The notes beneath the pieces are model-generated. The model had not been told where the DNA came from. It did no database searches and worked only from the letters and a program-made list of their open reading frames with translations. Below are positions 61,047 to 64,000 of a DNA stretch of 64,000 bases, piece by piece. This DNA comes from Brachybacterium sacelli (GTDB taxonomy: Bacteria; Actinomycetota; Actinomycetes; Actinomycetales; Dermabacteraceae), in NCBI RefSeq assembly GCF_017876545.1, contig NZ_JAGIOD010000002.1:682001-746000 (forward strand), written 5' to 3'. Both the position numbers and the translations under genes were made by a program. Within the stretch, counting starts at the first letter, position 1; each line of letters begins with the position of its first letter.

Positions 61047-61077
61047 TTGACGCCCCATAACTACACGGGTGTATTTT
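61047..61077 (+). promoter_or_regulatory. Candidate whiB2 promoter with overlapping inverted repeat
   Basis: TTGACG (61047-61052) and TATTTT (61072-61077) make a -35/-10 pair with a 19-base spacer. TACAC-GG-GTGTA (61062-61073) is an inverted repeat reaching into the -10, a likely operator. The predicted leader is about 45 bases with AAGGAG before the start. This is the clearest two-box promoter in the window. Confidence 0.55.
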
Positions 61078-61129
61078 AGGGCCGCAACAGGCCTTCGGTG
61101 GTCACTCAGCAGTGGAAGGAGAGGTGGCG

Positions 61130-61468
61130 ATGGACGACGAACTTGTCAAGGATGACGCACGCGCGGAACTGTCCCTGATCGACCTCGCCGGGCAGGACGC
61201 CGACGATACCGGCATGTCGTGGCAGGACGTCGAGGAGATCGACGACGTCGAGATGTCGTGGCAGGAGCGCGCCCTCTGCGCGCAGACCGACCCGGAGGCA
61301 TTCTTCCCGGAGAAGGGCGGCTCCACGCGCGAGGCGAAGAAGGTGTGCGTCTCCTGCGAGGTGCGCGCCGAATGCCTCGAGTACGCCCTCGAGAACGATG
61401 AGCGCTTCGGGATCTGGGGCGGACTGTCGGAGCGTGAGCGTCGCAAGCTCAAGCGCCGGGCGGTCTGA
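61130..61468 (+). CDS. whiB2: WhiB-family iron-sulfur transcription regulator (WhiB2/WhmD type)
   Basis: 112 residues from ATG 61130 (AAGGAG 9 bases upstream); a GTG at 61112 is in frame but overlaps that site. An acidic N-terminal half (about 45 residues) precedes the WhiB domain. The four [4Fe-4S] Cys are in ERALCAQTDPEAFFPEKGG (first), KKVCVSC (second and third, CX2C) and EVRAEC (fourth, CX5C). The beta-turn is FGIWGGLSE and the basic C-terminus RERRKLKRRAV contacts DNA. WhiB2/WhmD proteins control septation and cell division in mycobacteria and streptomycetes. The neighbouring F420 ligase gene is also a neighbour there. Confidence 0.92.
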   Translation: MDDELVKDDARAELSLIDLAGQDADDTGMSWQDVEEIDDVEMSWQERALCAQTDPEAFFPEKGGSTREAKKVCVSCEVRAECLEYALENDERFGIWGGLSERERRKLKRRAV

Positions 61469-61480
61469 CGACGTCACTCG

Positions 61481-64000
61481 GTGAGCGACCGTCACATCAC
61501 AGCTGTCGTCCTGCTGAGCGGGTCGACCACCGAGCGCTCCCATCGCGCGACCTTCGAGGCCCTGGCCGGGCAGACCCGGCCCGCTGATCACCTGCTGGTC
61601 ATCGCGCCCACCGACCTCCCTGACGCCGTCCTGGTCGCCCTCGACGAGCAGCTCGGCGACGGCACCGTCGACGACGTGCTGATGACCGCGGGGACCGTCG
61701 GTCGCACCGGTGTCGTGCGCGAGGCCCTCGACCACCTCTCCCGCGCCCACGCCCCGGCCCCCGAGAACGGCGACGACCTCGAGGACGAGGACGACGAGAC
61801 CGGCCGCGGGGACGCTCGCAGTGGACGCCGCGCCCGGGCGGTCGACAGCGCCGCCGTCGAGCGGCACCGCACGCAGCAGGCCGAGGACCTCGCCCGCATC
61901 CCGCAGCGTCTGCGCGAGGACCGCTCCCGACCCGGGCGTCGCGCCGGTCTGCTCGCGGGAGCGGACGACGAGAGCTGGCTGTGGTTCGTCGTCGACGGCT
62001 CCACCCCGGCGCGGGACGCCCTGGAGCAGCAGCTCGCGATGCTCGTGGAATCGCCCACCACCGGAGTGGTCGGCGCCAAGCGGGTCCGCCGCAGCGATCC
62101 CGGCCCGCCCCGGGAGGATCCCGGGGCGGAGGAGCAGGAGGAGGACCTCACCGCCGAGGGAGCCGACGTGCTCGTCGACGTCGGCCTCACCCTCACCCAC
62201 GCCGGACGCATCATCACCGGCGTCGATCCCGGCGAGATCGATCAGGGGCAGGCCGACTGGCGCCAGGACGTCCTCGCCGTCGCCCTGCCCGGGATGCTGA
62301 TCCGGGAGCAGACGCTGCGCGAGGTGGGAGGCCTCGACCCCGACCTTCCCGCCCCCTGGGCGGAGATCGACCTGTGCCGGCGGGTCTGGCGCTCGGGTGA
62401 ACGGGTCGCGGTCCAGTCCGCCGCCCGCATGCTGTTCCCGCAGCCCACCCGGCCCCGCCTCGAGCGCCTGCGCGAGCAGGGCACCGGCCGGATGCTGGTG
62501 CAGCTCAAGCACCGGTCACTGCTGATGGCGCTGGGTCTTCTCCTGCTGCTGCCCCTGATCACGCTCGCCCGCATGGCCGGGGCCGTCGCCGCCTCGCAGC
62601 CGCGCCGGGCCGGGATGGAGCTGCGGGCGTGGGCCGCGGCGATGACCCGGGTGGGCAGGGTGCTCGGCCGCGGCCGTCGGGACCGGCGCCGGGCACGGGT
62701 GCCCGGAGGGCGGCTGGCCCCGCTGTACCTGCCCCGCGGCGAGGGGGCGCGCCGCCGTCTCGACGACGTCTGGACCCGCGTGTTCGCCGATGACGACCGC
62801 CGCCGGCGAATCCGCCGCACCACCTGGGGGATCGCAGGAACCCACCACGGCGTCGACGATGCCGACTACGGCCGCCATGTGGTGTGGAGCGTCGTGGTCG
62901 CGCTGGCCGCGACCGTCCTGGGCATGACCGCACTGCGCGGCGTCTTCGGCCGGGGCGAGCTGAGCGGGCCCGGCCTGCGCGCGCTGCCGGAGAACTCGGC
63001 CGCCGCCTGGGAGGCCGCATGGTCGACGTGGATCCCGGGCGGGCTGGGCGAGCGCGGCCCGGGCGACCCGCTGCTGCGCCTGCTGGGCCATCTGCCGATC
63101 ACCGGCTCCGCCCTCGTCGAGGCCGTCGTCCTCGCCGTCGTCCCGGTGAGCGCGCTCGCGGCCTGGTGGGCCGCCGGGGCGATCACCCGCGCCGTCGGCG
63201 CCCGCCTGGTGCTCGCGACCGTCTGGGCGCTGGCGCCGCCCCTGCTCGCCGCCCTTACCGTCGGCGCCTGGCCGCTGCTGCTCGTCCACGCGCTGCTGCC
63301 GCTGCTCGCCCTCGCCGTCGGACGCGCCGTCGGCCTTCCGCACAAGGCATCCCAGGCCAGCATCTCCGCGGCCGCCGCCGGGGGGCTCCTGCTGCTGGTC
63401 GTCGGCGCGGTCCAGCCCGCACTCGTGTTGCTGGCCGTGCTCGCCCTGGCCCTGATCGCGCTGTCGGCGCCGGGCCGCCGTCTGCGTCTGCTGTGGGTCC
63501 TGCTGCCCTCGCTCGCCCTGCACGCCCCCTACCTCCCCGTCTACCTGGGCCACCCCGAGACGCTGCTGGCTGTCAGCGGTGTCCCGGCCCGGGCCGGCAC
63601 GGCCACCACGACCGATCTGCTCTCGCTGTGGCCCGTCGCGCCCGGCCTCCAGGATCAGCTCACGCCGCTGCTGGGGTCGACCGGTGCACTGCTGCTGCCC
63701 ATGCTCCCGGTGGCCCCCGTCGTGCTCGGCGCGATCCTCGCCCCGCTGCTGGCGGGCGACGCCGGTCGCGCCGGACGTTTCAGCGTGCTGGTGGCGGCCG
63801 CGGGATTGATGACCGTGCTGCTGACCCGCGGGATCCCGGTCGCCGTGGCCGGCGACCAGCTGGCCCCCGCCCCGCTGAACGCCCTGCTCAGCGCGACGCT
63901 GCTGGCCCTGTCCGTCGGCGCCGCCGCGAGCTTCGACGCCCTCGCCCGGCGCGAGCGGGGCGACGGTCGCGGTCGGCGCCTGCTCACCGGCGTGATCGGC
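61481..64000 (+). CDS. Large membrane glycosyltransferase-like protein, 3' end outside window
   Basis: An open frame from GTG 61481 continues without a stop for 840 codons to the right edge. Residues 1-335 are a GT2-like cytoplasmic domain (HITAVVLLSGSTTERSHRAT, VVGAKRVRR, ALPGMLIREQTLREVGGLDP, CRRVWRSGERVAVQSAARML). An acidic insert lies at about 90-110. The place of the DxD/DDSA metal motif reads WLWFVVDGSTPARDALEQQL, so only one Asp of that motif is left. From about 345 on there are at least nine membrane helices (LLMALGLLLLLPLITLARMA first). Related large proteins are found next to whiB in actinobacteria. Function is unknown; polymer synthesis or transport at the membrane is a guess. Confidence 0.8.
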   Translation, partial: MSDRHITAVVLLSGSTTERSHRATFEALAGQTRPADHLLVIAPTDLPDAVLVALDEQLGDGTVDDVLMTAGTVGRTGVVREALDHLSRAHAPAPENGDDLEDEDDETGRGDARSGRRARAVDSAAVERHRTQQAEDLARIPQRLREDRSRPGRRAGLLAGADDESWLWFVVDGSTPARDALEQQLAMLVESPTTGVVGAKRVRRSDPGPPREDPGAEEQEEDLTAEGADVLVDVGLTLTHAGRIITGVDPGEIDQGQADWRQDVLAVALPGMLIREQTLREVGGLDPDLPAPWAEIDLCRRVWRSGERVAVQSAARMLFPQPTRPRLERLREQGTGRMLVQLKHRSLLMALGLLLLLPLITLARMAGAVAASQPRRAGMELRAWAAAMTRVGRVLGRGRRDRRRARVPGGRLAPLYLPRGEGARRRLDDVWTRVFADDDRRRRIRRTTWGIAGTHHGVDDADYGRHVVWSVVVALAATVLGMTALRGVFGRGELSGPGLRALPENSAAAWEAAWSTWIPGGLGERGPGDPLLRLLGHLPITGSALVEAVVLAVVPVSALAAWWAAGAITRAVGARLVLATVWALAPPLLAALTVGAWPLLLVHALLPLLALAVGRAVGLPHKASQASISAAAAGGLLLLVVGAVQPALVLLAVLALALIALSAPGRRLRLLWVLLPSLALHAPYLPVYLGHPETLLAVSGVPARAGTATTTDLLSLWPVAPGLQDQLTPLLGSTGALLLPMLPVAPVVLGAILAPLLAGDAGRAGRFSVLVAAAGLMTVLLTRGIPVAVAGDQLAPAPLNALLSATLLALSVGAAASFDALARRERGDGRGRRLLTGVIG

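Overview
The window is high-G+C (roughly 70% or more), densely packed actinobacterial DNA. Four-base ATGA/GTGA stop-start overlaps are common, as are GTG starts. There is a WhiB regulator, a trimeric-type purine nucleoside phosphorylase, an AccA3/AccD5/AccE acyl-CoA carboxylase and a galactofuranan-type cell-wall locus. Protein sequences and gene order suggest a micrococcalean actinobacterium, most likely Dermabacteraceae (Brachybacterium-like); this assignment is inference. No rRNA, tRNA, CRISPR array, insertion sequence or prophage is visible, and no gene-free stretch exceeds about 230 bases.

Layout. (1) 1-14.3 kb: nucleoside uptake and salvage. After the tail of an M20 amidohydrolase comes a BMP-type ABC importer (lipoprotein, ATPase, two permeases) running into cdd and deoA. 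A kinase-Nudix fusion, a DUF222/HNH (13E12) protein, deoC, a pmmB-type phospho-sugar mutase and punA follow. Together they can import nucleosides, deaminate or phosphorolyse them, convert pentose-1-phosphates and cleave deoxyribose-5-phosphate. (2) 14.4-26.6 kb: an lpdA-type flavoprotein, then the acyl-CoA carboxylase set accA3-maf-accE-accD5 facing birA. The order resembles Mycobacterium tuberculosis Rv3275-Rv3285. The accD5 reading frame is broken by an apparent one-base deletion near 19888. An Rv1264-like adenylate cyclase, a two-component system and purK-purE follow.

(3) 26.6-59.0 kb: a large cell-surface glycan locus. WbpD-, WbpE- and WbpB-type genes at 27.8-30.6 kb, a WecB/WbpI-type epimerase at 40.9 kb and a UDP-sugar dehydrogenase at 46.6 kb could together make UDP-2,3-diacetamido-2,3-dideoxy-mannuronic acid. 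Around them lie glycosyltransferases, two DUF6541 polytopic proteins, a DUF2304 protein, two acyltransferase-3 proteins and an ABC flippase-like exporter. The right part is a galactofuranan module: GlfT1-like transferase, a second GT2, glf, glfT2, wzm, wzt, next to an LCP-family ligase. A stand-alone ankyrin-repeat gene sits inside this locus. (4) 59.1-64 kb: a TIGR03089 protein, an F420-0:gamma-glutamyl ligase homologue, whiB2 and a large membrane glycosyltransferase-like protein that runs off the right edge.

The most unusual signals are: a repeated perfect 22-bp palindrome (11846-11867 and 48831-48852), with related palindromes at 8133-8146 and 9869-9886, two of the four lying inside coding sequence; the accD5 frameshift; the uridine-kinase-like/Nudix fusion with an atypical P-loop; and a recurrent leaderless-promoter geometry (TAnnnT then 6-8 bases then the start codon).
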